Positions 1 to 11,811 of a DNA stretch of 64,000 bases are shown piece after piece; within the stretch, counting starts at the first letter, position 1; each line of letters begins with the position of its first letter. Location of the stretch: positions 202,501-266,500 of the forward strand of contig JASANG010001402.1 in NCBI GenBank assembly GCA_030248215.1. The letters run 5' to 3'. The position numbers and the translations under genes are program-made. This DNA comes from Enoplolaimus lenunculus (Eukaryota; Nematoda; Enoplea; Enoplida; Thoracostomopsidae). A model generated the notes under the pieces. The model made no database searches, was not told where the DNA came from, and was given only the letters and a program-made list of their open reading frames with translations.

Positions 1-692
1 TTTCGTAACAAGTGTTTAAGCAATTAGTTCAATTTTGTTAATAAACTGTCTCTGATGGGTTTTCGCACAAAATTGTATGATGGAATAGCTGAAAATTATT
101 CACAGAAGCAATTTTTTGCCAAGTTTTCTAAAAAGTCAAACAGAGTAATTCGGTGACGCAAATTATTTTCAAATTCGAATTCCAGTTCCTGTTCCGCTAC
201 CTGCAAAGAGATTCAATTCCTGTTCCTGTTCCGGCAAAATTTAGTTCCTGTTGGAATCCTGCTATTAAATAACAGCAGTACCTAAATGTTGCCAAGCAGT
301 TTCGTTTCCCGCATTAAGCAATAAGGCTTAGGCTCAGTCAAATGTTCCTGCGAAGGTTAAAGCTTAGACTTAGAATAACCTTTTCGGAACCCTAAGCTTA
401 AACCAGAACTTACGCCTAATCCTGTTGAGAGAAGACTACAAAAACTGTGGTATTTTCAACTCTGTGATACACTTATCCCATGCTTTAAGCTAACTGCAAG
501 AGTTCGTAAACAAATTCCTACGTATTTCGAAAATTTGCCGATGCAAATGCTTAGACCGGTAAAGAATCGGCAATTTTTTGTAGTGCCATTACCAAATGCC
601 GATTAATCGGCACATCCCTACTTAATACCCCAAACAGAAGCGAGATAACGTTCAATCCAAAAATTTATGCTCAATTTAAACAACCCTGCGTC

Positions 693-1071
693 CAGTGGCG
701 GATCCAGGATCTCAAAATGGGGGGGGCCAAAATTTCAGAGGTAATAAACTTATTTGTGACCCATACTGTAGTGACCCAAATAAGAGGGGGTCCCCATTTT
801 GAGTCCCAATTAATAGGAGTCCGTATCCCTAATAAGAATCCGTAAGCGGGTAGAGTCCTTAAACCCTTGTTTAGAGTCCATAAATGTCTATTACCCCTAA
901 TTGTAGCGCATAAATGACTCCAGGGCCAAGAAACTTTAAAGCGTGCTTATACTATTGTGTATAAAACAGAGAAATAAACAGCGTAGAACAGCAATTGACA
1001 CTATATAATTTTTGTCGAGATGCTGTTGGAGGGCCACGGCCGGGGTGGCCCCCCCCGTGGATCCGCCACTG
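693..1071. mobile_element. hAT-type MITE, CAGTGGCGGATCC ends
   Basis: A 379-bp element begins CAGTGGCGGATCC and ends with the inverted copy GGATCCGCCACTG. It is flanked by a perfect 8-bp duplication CCTGCGTC at 685-692 and 1072-1079. Terminal CAGTG and an 8-bp duplication fit the hAT superfamily. It has no coding capacity. From about 764 the interior carries another dispersed repeat that starts ACTGTAGTGACCC and recurs at 35510, 38040 and 61500. Confidence 0.85.
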
Positions 1072-1328
1072 CCTGCGTCATTGTTTTACTTCCAAACTTA
1101 GACCTACCACCAACGTGTGATACGCACACTATTTGAGAGTACAGGCATCATGTATATTTGTGAAAGCGACTGGTTCGCAGAAACCATAATATACATAAAT
1201 CCATAATATACATAAATCATATTAGTAACGTTTTTATTATTATAATTCAGTGAACAGCAATATACCAGTCGTAGTGAGACTACATTTATTGAGCGAAGCT
1301 CGAACACATGTAAGAAATGAAGGTATTA

Positions 1329-2000
1329 TGCAAATTAGTTATTAGCTAACTATTCATTTACCGGTTTTAAAGGTTTGTAGACAATTTATTCAGATTCCTC
1401 TCACCCGAAAACCCATTACAGCTGAAATTAGATTGCTTGTAATCCTAATAATTAGTGAAATATTGTAAAAACGCCTAATTTAGGCTTATCAATTATGCTT
1501 ATATGCAAATTATCCATTAGCTAACTACTCAATGATCGGTTTTAGACGTTTGTAAACAATTAATTCAGATTCCTCGCAAAAAGACCTTCAGTAAACCTTA
1601 ATAATTATTGAAACAATTTAAAGTCTTAATTTTGTCTTGTCATATAAGCTAATATGCAAATTAGCTTTTAGCAAACTATTCAATTATCGGTTTTGGAGGT
1701 TTGTAAACAATTTATTCAAATTCCTGGCACCCGAAAACCTTCAGTAAACCCTAATAATTATTGAAATAATTTAAAAAGTCCTAGTTTTGTCTTGTCAATT
1801 TAGCTAAAATGCAAATTAGCTATTAGCTAACTATTCAATTATCAGTTTTGGATGTTTTTGAACAATTTATTCAAATTCCTCGCACCTAAAAACCTTAGTG
1901 CTGAAATTATATTGCTGTTAACTGTAACAATTAGTGAAATATTCTAGAAAGTCCTAATTTGGGCTCAATTAATTATGCAAATTAGCCTGTAGCTAATGAA
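1329..2000. repeat. Tandem repeat, five units of about 150-175 bp
   Basis: Five imperfect units each start with ATGCAAATTA and a TTAGCTAACTATTCA-like segment, beginning near 1329, 1504, 1655, 1810 and 1977 (spacings 175, 151, 155, 167). Each carries GGTTTGTAAACAATTTATTC and a short CCTAATAATTA block. After the last unit comes a tract with TCGGTTCAGCCGTTCCTGAG and CGGACGGACAGACGGAC, a motif commonly seen near the ends of invertebrate repeats. No protein is supported here. Confidence 0.7.
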
Positions 2001-2327
2001 CGGCTTAAAATTTTGAAACCCAAATGCGAGGTTAATACTCCAGAATAATTAATTGGCTTTGAAACAAACAAAAGTTTATTAAAATCGGTTCAGCCGTTCC
2101 TGAGATTCTTTTCGGACGGACAGACGGACATCCACCTTTCGACCCCCAAGTACAAAACATAAAACGCTTCGCGAAACTCCAAGCTTCGCTCGGAGTTTCT
2201 CTTCGCTCAATCACATACGCTGTGAAAAGCATCTATAAACGCGGATGACTGTCTAATATACTATTGTATAACAAGTTTGAGCCAGTCTGAAATATAGAAC
2301 TACCTCAGAAGCTAACTATACGCGTAA

Positions 2328-2494
2328 CACTGCAAAAAATGTTGATTCAAATTGACTCTCACATGTCAAAAACTGTCAAATTCGACTCCGCTAGAGTCAA
2401 ACGTGCGATTCAGTGAGACGATTTGTATAGTCTCGAACTCGTAGAGCCTATTTCGGAGAGACAGCCAATTTGACTCACCATTTTTTGCGCTGTG
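2328..2494. mobile_element. Foldback MITE, CACTGCAAAAAA family (Tc1/mariner-like)
   Basis: A diverged copy opens CACTGCAAAAAATG and closes with CACCATTTTTTGCGCTGTG. The arms contain repeated GAGTCAAATT/AATTTGACTC blocks in inverted order. Better copies at 10174 and 44651 are flanked by TA, the mark of Tc1/mariner-type insertion. A half copy lies at about 2772-2872. Confidence 0.7.
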
Positions 2495-2604
2495 CCAACA
2501 AAAAATCTCCAAACACATGCAAACTTGTTGAAACAGAAATTTTCATAAAATGCAAAAATTGCAGTAGACCACCGGCTGAACTGTAATAGTTACGTACGTA
2601 AAGT

Positions 2605-2746
2605 GGCCAATGTTACATTAAGGGGCGTAACAGTAGATTAAGCGTATTCCTAAGTCTAAGCCGAAGCAAGACATGTAACCTAGAATCTAATCTACTCTTT
2701 TAAGTAGCAACCAGAAACCTGGACGCCCCTTAAAGTAACATGGGCC
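2605..2746 (-). mobile_element. TTAGGC-bearing MITE, subfamily B
   Basis: This 142-bp copy runs from GGCCAATGTTACATTAAG to CTTAAAGTAACATGGGCC, an inverted pair. Degenerate CCTAAG units lie inside, followed by AATCTACTC and CCAGAAACCTGGACGCCCC. The flanking 8-mers CGTAAAGT and AGGAAAAT match at 5 of 8, so this looks like an old insertion. Confidence 0.8.
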
Positions 2747-3310
2747 AGGAAAATTATGCCATGATACCCCTCCGCAAAAAAGGTGAGTAAAACTGACTCT
2801 ATCCGAAACAGGCTTTTCAGGACTACACAAACTGAGTCAAGACTCCGCCAGTCAAATTCAACTCGCTGAGAAATTCGAATTTTCAAACAAAGTGAAACCG
2901 AAAGCTTGCCTCCGGTTCAGACATATGATCGCCGCTTGGCTTCGATACAATTTTTGCTAGAAATTACAGTTAATTAAAACACTATAAATTATTATTAAAA
3001 CTAGCAAATCTGACATTTACTTTGCTTAATTTGGGTTGAGTAAATCTCCAGTTACGGTTCCTGCAAAATTATCAGCTCAGAGTCTTACAAATACTCCAAC
3101 CAATATAAACAATCATTTAATTTTTATTAGTAGAAAAATAATATTCTCTGTATACACCTGAGTAAGATATATAAAGCAACAATTTAGACATATTAAAGTA
3201 GATATGACATAGAAAATAATTCAACACTTTAATAAATTCCAGGCGTACCCTGATAGGAAACAAAAACGGACATTCAAGTATTGCGAAAAACGATTTATTT
3301 TTCTTCCGGA

Positions 3311-3466
3311 TAAAGAGTGTAACAGTAGATTAAGCGTATTCCTAAGCCTAAGCGTTGCTAAAATGTGTTCCTAGACCGAAGCATAAGCAAAAAATGTAAT
3401 CTAGAATCTAAACCTACTTTTATGAACCCACCAGAAACCTGGACGCCCCTTAAAGTAACATGGGCC
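3311..3466 (-). mobile_element. TTAGGC-bearing MITE, subfamily B, left end decayed
   Basis: It shares GTAACAGTAGATTAAGCG, CCTAAGCCTAAGCG and the terminal CCTTAAAGTAACATGGGCC with the other subfamily B copies. The left GGCC end has decayed. Confidence 0.7.
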
Positions 3467-4299
3467 TTTCTTCCAATAAAAAACAGCTACGCAAATACTC
3501 GCTGGGTTTTCTAAAGTTTTGCACGAAACATAAAGGATTCATCAAAATTTTACGATTTTAATTAAACTTTGTTATTTTAGTTCAAAATCGAAAATTGCAG
3601 CATATTCATTCTAAAATCTGAAAGATTCTTTACAACAAAATATGACGATAAGAATAACGAAATTTCCGATATTTCTATACAACGAAAACGAACACTGATT
3701 TTGACCGAAAACAGATATCCGGTTATACCCCAATTCACAGTCGTTGCTAAACTATTGAAGGTGTTACAGGCCCGGTACTACGGGATACTGGAAAATTGCG
3801 GCACTATTCGTGAAACTACACATTTACTTCATCAAAACATTTTTAAATAAACGACATCTATAGTTCCTAATTTCCATTACCGCTGTAAAAATCTGAAAAG
3901 TGGGGTGATCATCCCCATGCAAACCAAACACTGTACTGAAGGAAAGTGGCTGACTAGGCAAAGGCCACATCAAGGTGATATCAGCTTCATTAATGGACTT
4001 ATTTATCTTCTTAAAAATTCCACTTCAACCTTCAATAATCATAATAGCCAAATTTAAACAACAACACTGCTAGTATTTTATTCACACGTAACTGAAACTA
4101 GGTTGTCGAAGATTATTTTTAACACCAACTCCAATTTTATTACAAATACCGAGACTTGCCGAGACCGAAAACGAGAAATGCCCATATTACCGATGCCGAT
4201 TAATGGACACATCCCTATTATTACAGCATAGTGACATGGACAAGCGTTATACAATTCAAAATTTAGTACAATTGGCTTCTGCGACTAGTTTATACCAAT
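3467..4299. other. No gene recognised between repeats and seipin
   Basis: This is AT-rich sequence downstream of the minus-strand seipin gene. I see no long reading frame and no clear element ends. The gene's 3' untranslated region should lie in the upper part; an AATAAA on the minus strand overlaps the stop codon, and no other clear polyadenylation signal was picked out. Confidence 0.4.
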
Positions 4300-6598
4300 T
4301 TATTCTGTTTTGCTCCACAATCTAGACAACCGTCTCAACATCCCACTAGCAGGGATTCTCGTATCTTCCATGTTCTCAACCAACTTCCGGCTTTCAATCA
4401 ATTGCAATTCTTTCTCTTCGCTGTCAATATACTCCTTCATCCGCCTCGTATACGCTTCAGTCATCACCGCTGTACGCAGCCTAGGCACTGTCTCGTCAAC
4501 TAGACCTGTGTTTCCTCTGGTTGGCTGGACTATAGCCGTAGGTCGGCCACCTGTACCACTTCGGTACCGGCCAAACCAATCCCTCAATCGATATTGATTC
4601 ACTTTCGACCCTTGTTGCCAATCCCTATATACCATCCACACCCATATCACAACAGACATAGACCCGATTATTACAAAAGTAATTCCAACAATAATTGCCG
4701 TTGAGATCAAAGGCCACCGATACAAGAACCCTCCGATTCCAGTCAAATGAGCATCCACCCTTAACAAAGCTTGTTCAATTTCAATTTTCCGATTCTGTAG
4801 ACATATTCGAAGCGTATGAATTTGACTCGCCACTGAAGGCGGTAAAGATTCGCCAGACAAAAACCCAAGAGACATGGTTGAACTTTGTTGAAAATAACCA
4901 ATTAAATAAAACGGAAACAAAAGTAAGAGTTTAAGCCAACGAAATAAGCGTGATTCGTACTTGAGCAATAGTATACGCGAAATTGACTGTAAATGACTTT
5001 GATCACTTGACAAAAACTGAAAAAAATAAACTCAAAGGTTACATGCAAAACTAGTTCGTGCCGCGATCATGTAGCAGATGCAACAAGCTACATTAAGAGC
5101 CAATATTTATTTGAAAACACTGGAACAATTTTGCAACATCACGACATTTACGCTGAATTTTATAGTTACGTAGTTAGTTACGAAGTTTAACCAGATATAA
5201 AAATATCGTAGTGAAGCTGGGAGTTCGCTACTGGGGACGGGTCCCCCCAAGTCACCAAAAGCTACACTCCACTTAAGATTTCCCCTCGGTTTAGCCCCCC
5301 CGCTTTAAAACTTCTCCCCAACGTTAATTTTACGTTCCTTACATGTTCAAAAAACATCATCGTTATGAGTTAAACAAACCATTTTTCTCGATTATATGTC
5401 TTATATATTTGATCTGTGCTTATTATGTATATGGTTGTTTTTGACTATGTGCGCTTTTGTAGGTGTAACTAAACACTGGCTAGTGCAATTGACGCTTCAT
5501 TGAAAATTTTGCAACCCCCTCTCAGAAGATTTCTCTGGTTGCGAACGGGGTTCCCCGATTGATACCTCCACTGCATCGCGAGCAAACACCCAGCGGAGAT
5601 GGATGTCGATTTCATGCCGGTGCCGGGAATCCGGTTGTACTCTAGTTATTACAGTAAAAAGTTGTCAAGCCACATGATGAGCATGTTCAAAATTACAAGA
5701 CTTATTGGAAAGATATGTTACAATAATAAATTCAACATGTAACTCAGCAGTACACAGCACTCTCAATTCAGTAGATCAGCCCATGCTACTTCGTCGTAGT
5801 AATACGTACTACAAAAAGTGGTTATTTTTAACGTATATATACAATCCACCAAGGGAGATCTGACAATTACGAGAAGTTAACAATTCAAAGGTAACACACT
5901 GATTGATATATTCCGCATAATTTAAAAACTAAAGTTAATTTAATACCCAGTTTTTATTCCTACAAAAACACTATATAACTAACTTGTAAGCTAACCACAA
6001 CCATGCCAAGCTCTCGATTAACTTGTGACCGCGGAACTGTAAAATCTGCAGACACGGTGTAATCGACGCCGTTTTCAAACTGAGCCCCATAGCGGCCACG
6101 CGTGAGTTGACTTTGTGCCGGTACAACAGCACATGGAAACGAACACGCACCGCCAGAATGACACGGAATAAACTCAAAATGCAGTGGCGTTCGAAAAGTA
6201 ATCTAACAAACAAAAATATAACGTTCAATTTTGCCTAAAATTGTGCAAATGCCGCGTTATATTTGCCGAAAACGCTTTTACAGCAAGTTCCAAGCACAAT
6301 ATATTCAAGAACACTTATTTCACGAAAATACTACAACAAACCAGGTACATCAATCTAGTTATCTGACAACAATCGTTTTATTTCAAGCATCTCAAGTGAA
6401 ATTAACGTGGCAGAGGAAGTTCATCGTTCATACATTTACCTGGTTCGGTATCAGCCATTTTCTAAAATATACCACTAGCAAAAGGCCAAACAACGTCGAC
6501 ACAATGCACTGTACAGCAAGCAAAGCTATCACTTTAAACATAGTAAAGCTAAGGTGAGGAATTTTTGGCCGCAAACGAAATACGTTTTCACCCAACAT
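4300..6598 (-). CDS. BSCL2: Seipin homologue, three exons, 364 residues
   Basis: Seipin is an endoplasmic-reticulum membrane protein that forms oligomeric rings at lipid-droplet assembly sites. Exon 1 (6598-6440, 53 codons) encodes a short N-terminus and the first membrane helix (about residues 22-44, VIALLAVQCIVSTLFGLLLV). Exon 2 (6202-5984, 73 codons) encodes the start of the lumenal beta-sandwich, including CSFP and the ELGM segment matching the family's NQDLGMF. Exon 3 (5016-4300) holds FPFYLIGYFQQ, the RIHAHFTG-like RVDAHLTGIGGFLYRWPL and the second membrane helix, then a cytosolic tail of about 90 residues. Splice sites are phase 0: donors GTAAATG and GTTAGT, acceptors TTGTTAG and TTTTTTCAG. 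The start is the first ATG after an in-frame stop. Introns are 237 and 967 bp. Length is close to the roughly 400 residues of animal seipins. Family assignment is firm; exact exon edges are inferred. Confidence 0.93.
5224..5578. mobile_element. Probable degenerate MITE in seipin intron 2
   Basis: Inside the second seipin intron, CTACTGGGGACGGGTCCCCCC near 5228 faces GGGGTTCCCCGATTGATACC and TCCACTG near 5547-5575. The loosely inverted, C/G-run ends contrast with the AT-rich intron. Ends and target duplication are not clear, so this is tentative. Confidence 0.35.
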
Positions 6599-6599
6599 T

Positions 6600-7900
6600 G
6601 CTGCAACCTCAACATCAACAATGATGACAGACAGTTTCAGAACTTATAGCATATAATAAAGATAGATAATTGATAATGGGAACGTGTAATTAAAAATTAA
6701 ATACGAAAAATAGGAGCTGAGAGCATAATTATATTACTAGCTCAGTGTTTTCAAGAAAAAAGCATAAATAAGGGCTGTTAGTGATACACTAAAATCCTTG
6801 TTGAAAGTTTTCCCAAAAGTTTATAGTAACACCAGGAACCGACACGCAGACGGCGAACCTCTTCCACTCAAGCCAAGCATGCTAGCATTACACAGCGCAA
6901 TCAATTGCAGTCACACTGTATTCCGCTATATGTGCACGCTGTATATGTATGGCATTGTTTCCTTGAAATACACTTACCGCAGACAATACATACCTATATA
7001 CCGATACTACTACGGTTTGACCGACGTAAAAATACCCAATACCGCAACTTGTCAACCGAATAATACATCTAATCTAACTAAACGTTCTCTTGTTCGTAAA
7101 ATCTTTTTTCAATTCAAATCCACCTTTGTATCTCATACATTAAATGTTTGCCAAAGGCCTGACAATGTAAAACTTTGGAAGCAAAGTACTACGTCGAGCA
7201 GAAGTTCCGAGCTAGAAGGCAAATAAAACTGACTGGAAAGCTCAAAAAATTTTTGCCGATATTTTAAACAAAAAGCAATTACAATCCGACAGCTACACTA
7301 GCTACGTGTTTCATCATATGATATTACCCGGTATTAACCATGTACATTGAACAAACACTTCCTTCAGTGAAAAAATGAACAGATAGGTTTTAAAAATTTG
7401 CATCTAGTAAAATTTTGGTTTGGATTTGAGCAAAGCAGGGCTAGCTCTTGGCGATCTTAAATATTATGGAAAAAGAATGAGTACCGACAATAAACATAGC
7501 CAGTTTAGAAGCTTGTATTTGTCTTAACCTTACGGCAATAACATGTTTTTGTCCCTATGCCATATGCACAGTGTACAAATTTACTGAGTCCCTCCGAAGG
7601 GACTATTTAAACAAAACTGTGTGCGTGTATATACGCAAACTTCACACATTTCAAATAAAACGCTATAACAATATCTGCAATACTGCACATACCTTAAAAT
7701 GTCCATACAGCCCAAAAAACGCCATGTGTTTTATCCGAGTCCCTTACGACAGACTGCGGACAAACACCACTATCTAAGCACACTATTATTTATGTCCAGA
7801 CACTCTAGCTACAATTGTAAAACGTACTCTTTTTGTAGGGGTAAACTGGACATTTTTTTGCATCTGCGCAAGCGTTATAACGTGGATGCTCCATTACACA
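6600..7900. other. Upstream region of seipin, no gene recognised
   Basis: This stretch lies 5' of the minus-strand seipin gene and probably holds its promoter. Short open frames exist on the plus strand, but none begins with a convincing ATG, shows splice-site pairing or resembles a family. I see no element ends. Confidence 0.4.
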
Positions 7901-8440
7901 ATGATTTTTAAACTTTAGTTTCATTCACGTTATAACCGCGCATGATAGATCACGGTTTGTTTTATGTTGATTCAACGTCAACGTTAGAATTCGGGCTCTT
8001 ATATTTGGGCCAACAGAAGAAACTCGAATGTCATATGACATTAGCTTAATGCTAAACGTGTACAAGGGTCGGTATGTCATGTGATACAGCGGGACATTTA
8101 TCAAATATCATATGATGTTCCAAAATTTCAACGAATATCATATGATATTAAGTGGGACAGTGTAATTATTTGGGTGCTAATAAATGAATGGAAAGTGGAA
8201 CGGTAGTGACAGTGGTGTGCTTTATGTACCAGATACACGCCTGCAAATCGTTCCGACACAAAATCGCTTACAACAGAACTACATAATTCAAAAATTCAAA
8301 TTTCACATTCTAGTATATGATATTAAACAGGACAATTTGTGTATACCTCAAGCATGCGGACATTTGAAAATATATCATATGATATTCGCAGACAATACCT
8401 CGAATATCATATGATATTAAAAACAAAAGGTGACATACCC
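7820..8440. repeat. Palindrome-rich dispersed repeat with ATATCATATGATAT motifs
   Basis: The 16-base palindrome AATATCATATGATATT or close variants recurs near 8027, 8104, 8137, 8318, 8373 and 8406, separated by GGGACA/AGGACA words. CGTTATAACGTGGATG at 7872 and CACGTTATAACCGCG at 7926 form another inverted pair. A related block in opposite orientation lies at about 38425-39020, so this is probably one interspersed repeat. Confidence 0.55.
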
Positions 8441-8481
8441 ATACTAGCTTACAAATGCAAATTTTTGAATACGATATTCAG

Positions 8482-8639
8482 GGCCCATGTAAGGATCAGG
8501 GCCGGAACGTTTTTCTGCGGGACTAGAATAGAGTAATCTTAAGCTTTAAACCCATTTTTGCTACGCTTAGGCTTAGGCTTAGCCTAAGGCTAACGGATAT
8601 GCTCATAATACTGTCCTGCCCCTGTTCTTTGCATTGGCC
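8482..8639 (+). mobile_element. TTAGGC-bearing MITE, subfamily A
   Basis: The element runs from GGCCCATGTAAGGATCAGGG to CCTGTTCTTTGCATTGGCC, which are inverted copies. It contains AAGCTTTAAACCC, a GCTTAGGCTTAGGCTTAG tract and GATATGCTCATAATACTG. Flanking 8-mers ATATTCAG and ATTGTCAG match at 6 of 8. Confidence 0.85.
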
Positions 8640-9011
8640 ATTGTCAGAAATATTATTCCGCGTGTAAACAAAACGACCCATCATGAGCCAAGTTTTGAAT
8701 TCTCTGTTCCTATGTTTTAGTTTTGCTTGCAAACTACGTCGCGAAACGCAGCCAAACTAGCAGCGTAATACTTTCTAGCGCATGATATTGTTGACGCGAT
8801 ACAATGAAAGTTAACACAACAAGCGGCTTGAAAATAACGCTAATTTGTTTTTAAAGATAAAAAGAACTTTTTAAACTCGACAAAAATTGACATTTTTTAC
8901 AGCTCGTTTTATTAGTTTATTTTTCGCAGAAAAATGACCAACGTTTGTGTTTAAAGCGTTTTGTAGTAAATTTAGAAAATAGAAGGAATATGCCACGGTT
9001 TACTATAAATT

Positions 9012-9314
9012 CACGGTGTAACCGGAGGTGAAAAATACCGGAGCCGGAGCTGGAGGTGAGGCGAAATTAGGTATTAAAATTGATGGTAGTTTTAATTTTA
9101 GACAATATCTGTATTATGCTGATAAGTTGTTTGGTTTTACGCTAATTTTTTGCGAATTTTCGGAAATAGTTTCCTGAAAATTGTGACAAAACGAAAACGA
9201 AACGCGCAAAACAGATAAAGTTAGCAAAATTATGCTAAATATTACTACCGAAATTGCCGGAACCTCCGGCAAAACCTCTATCGGTGCCGGAGACAGGCAC
9301 CCGGTTGTACCTTG
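9012..9314. mobile_element. hAT-type MITE, CAGGGTGCAACCGG family
   Basis: The left end CACGGTGTAACCGGAGGTG and right end CACCCGGTTGTACCTTG are inverted copies. Internal CCGGAGCCGGAG and TGCCGGAACCTCCGGC repeats match the element at 34950-35262, which shares the segment GTGAGGCGAAATTAGGTA. Confidence 0.75.
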
Positions 9315-9665
9315 ATAAATATGGTAATTTTCATTCCCGTATACGTAGTTGTTCTACCAATGTGAGAAATTTGTTCAATTCTTTAATATTTCTCTATTTT
9401 ATACATTGTCACTTTTACATTTCCCCAACAGACTTTAGGCTTAGGCTGAGGCTTAGACTTCCGTAAAGCTTCAAGCTTTTAACAGTAAATGTAGGGCGAA
9501 TTCGGACAAAAGTTTTTAATACGTCCCATGCTGTATTGCTGTCTGATATTTTCAAAACTTGCCAGAAAACGGTTTTTATTGCTTTGTTTCAGGATCCGGT
9601 TGCTGTCAAACCGTCTTCTGGTTTTACAAAAATATTAATATCATGCGCATAATCGTGTGCAAAAC

Positions 9666-9861
9666 CGCCCATGTAAAGATCAGGGGCGTAACGTTTTTTG
9701 CGGGACTACAATAGAGTGAGCTATAGCTTTAGACTATTTTTTTGCTTAAACTTTAGGCTTAGGGTTTAGGATTAAGTATAAACTCAATATACGCTTTGGC
9801 TTACGTTTAGGCGTAAGAATATACTTACTGCTGTTAGGGCCCTGTTCTATACACTGAAGCC
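9666..9861 (+). mobile_element. TTAGGC-bearing MITE, subfamily A, decayed
   Basis: It starts CGCCCATGTAAAGATCAGGG and ends near CCCTGTTCTATACACTGAAGCC. Degenerate TTAGGC units lie between TTTAGACTATTTTTTTGCTT and GAATATACTTACTGCTGTT. The right terminus is corrupted. Confidence 0.75.
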
Positions 9862-10173
9862 ATTACCACAAGGTTCGTCCGTCATCGTTTTACGTTCCGA
9901 TTAATGAAAATAAATTTCAACTTTCGTAGAGTCAGTAGTACAAAACCTCATTCTGAGGTTATACGCAGTTTGGGATCGTCTGTTCCTGTGGTGTGAACAC
10001 CAAAACAAATAGTAAAACAGCAACGGAAACAAATAAATCAAAATTACCGGAAAAGGCGGACACAGACGTTGATTTTTACGGTAAACTAAAACAATTAGTG
10101 ATCGAAATAAAACAGAAACGGAACCAGAAATTGCCGCCGACTTCTACTAAGAACGCAAAATGATATCCGGTTA

Positions 10174-10377
10174 CACTGCAAAAAAACGGTGAGTCAAATT
10201 AACTGTCTCCGAAATAGGCTTTGTCTGACTACACAAACTAAGTCAAAATTCGACACCGCCTGTGAGTCAAATTCGACTCAAATTTGACTCTGGCGGAGTC
10301 GAATTATGACTCAGTTTGTGTAGTCAGGAAAAGCCTATTTCGGAGAGAGTCAATTTGACTCACCATTTTTTGCAGTG
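10174..10377. mobile_element. Foldback MITE, CACTGCAAAAAA family, intact ends
   Basis: It begins CACTGCAAAAAAACGGTGAG and ends CTCACCATTTTTTGCAGTG, directly flanked by TA on both sides (10172-10173, 10378-10379). The whole element is a near-palindrome of GAGTCAAATTCGACTC-like blocks around GCCTATTTCGGAGAGAGTC. The TA duplication and terminal CACTGC indicate a non-autonomous Tc1/mariner-type element. Confidence 0.88.
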
Positions 10378-10435
10378 TACAATCTGGTTCTTAATGTTGT
10401 ACTAATTTTAGAATAATCTCGATTAAACCCAAAAT

Positions 10436-11659
10436 ATGATGGTATATCAGATCGTACACGTATCGTGTTTAATTATCACGTTTAGCGCAACAATCGGCGT
10501 AAGTTTACCAGGTTTTGTTTAGAAAAACTGGCCAATCCGAAGCTTAAAATTTACACAAACACTCAAAGACGAACCTGTGCCAAAAAAATTAAGACACGGA
10601 TTCCTAAAACATATTTATTGCATTATGTATTTACCAGCGCCACAAAAGCCTGTCCACAAAATGTTTGGATTAGGCTTAAGCTTTTGCGCTTACGTAAAGG
10701 GTCAGGCCTAAACCTAAGCCAAAGAGTAAGAAGCGTAAGCTTAGGAAATAAACAGTGAAACGTGAGGTGGGTAAATGTATTGCCTTAAAACGTATTCTGG
10801 AAATCGCGTGGGGACACCAGACAGGGTATTGATAGCAAGGCCCGATACCTTCCGTGTGAGCGTCATTGCGGCCCATGTTACTTTAAGGGGCGTCCAGGTT
10901 TCTGGTGGATGTATAAAAGAGTAGGTTTAGATTCTAGATTGCTTCAAGCTTAGACTTAGGCTTAGGAACTGTTTTTTGCAACGCTTAGCGTTTGGCTTAG
11001 GCTTAGAAATACGCTTAATCTGCTGTTACGCCCCTTAAAGTAACATTGGCCGTCTTTGCTATAATTCGAAATTTTTAAGAAATTCAGTATTTAAAAATTG
11101 TTTCAACTATTTTGTTTACAGTACTCGTCTGAATAGGGTGGGTCAACAAATAAGTAACTGGAAATATGGCTTTTATTTATTACAGCAGTGTATACTTAAT
11201 TAATTTTAGGCATCGCCAAATTTGATTCGTCCTAAACGAGTTTCCGGAATTGTGGGCCAACTTTTGTCTGGCCTCCCTGGTTTAGGCTCCGGCGGCCGTA
11301 GTGGTGGTTTTGGGACCGGTGGACTTGGTCAATTATCAAATTTAATTCCAGGAAATGGAGGGGGAGGCCTGCTTGGGCGGAACACCGCCGGCAGGGGGTT
11401 GAATCGGAATATTGGCCGCAGAAATGGTAAACTGTTCAACGCGGATAGATTTTTGGGGTCAAACTCTCGTAGTTTAACAGGGACGAACGGGCGACAAGGA
11501 GGCTTGCTGGGGGGTGGTAACGGGTTCGGGCTGGACAGAATTGGGGGGTTAATTAAAGGTACTCAGTTGTTGAAGGGATTAGGAGGGTTGACACAAGGGC
11601 TTGGAGGTGCCGGTGGAGCAGGCGGGGGTATACCTGGCCTTGGTTTGTTGAGTGGATGA
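10436..11659 (+). CDS. Secreted glycine-rich protein, two exons, 170 residues
   Basis: Exon 1 (10436-10498) encodes MMVYQIVHVSCLIITFSATI plus G, a complete signal peptide ending at a GTAAGT donor. Exon 2 (11210-11659) follows a TTTTAG acceptor in phase 0 and starts ASPNLIRPKR, so the predicted signal cleavage falls near the exon junction. The mature chain is about 30% glycine with GGLLG/GLGG repeats, many leucines and no cysteine. RPKR at the start of the mature part is a typical furin/dibasic site. Nematode glycine-rich secreted proteins include structural and antimicrobial types; no specific family is recognised. The 711-bp intron contains a complete TTAGGC-bearing element at 10870-11051. 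Splicing is inferred from matched phase and the perfect signal peptide. Confidence 0.75.
10660..10750. repeat. Degenerate TTAGGC tract
   Basis: Scattered TTAGGCTTAAGC, CCTAAACCTAAGCC and GCGTAAGCTTAGG words without recognisable terminal repeats. Probably the core of a decayed TTAGGC-bearing element inside the intron of the glycine-rich gene. Confidence 0.4.
10870..11051 (+). mobile_element. TTAGGC-bearing MITE, subfamily B, complete
   Basis: A textbook subfamily B copy: left end GGCCCATGTTACTTTAAGGG, right end CCCCTTAAAGTAACATTGGCC (inverted), CAGGTTTCTGGTGG near the left end and two TTAGGC tracts separated by a GCAACGC spacer. Flanking 8-mers GTCATTGC and GTCTTTGC match at 7 of 8, marking an 8-bp target duplication. 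It lies in the intron of the glycine-rich gene. Confidence 0.92.
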
Positions 11660-11811
11660 ATTGACTGAATTTGAAGCTGGGTTGGAATTAGTATTCTGGT
11701 AAAAGATCCCGCAAACCTTGGCTTGGAATATGAAATAACTACGAAACATGAAAAAATCAACTTTTGAAAATTTTCCAAAGGGCTTTTTTACTTATTGTAC
11801 ATAATTTAGGC

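Noticed and set aside
6798-7226. 142-codon plus-strand frame upstream of seipin
   Set aside because: No ATG at the start, low-complexity content, no signal, domain or splice support.
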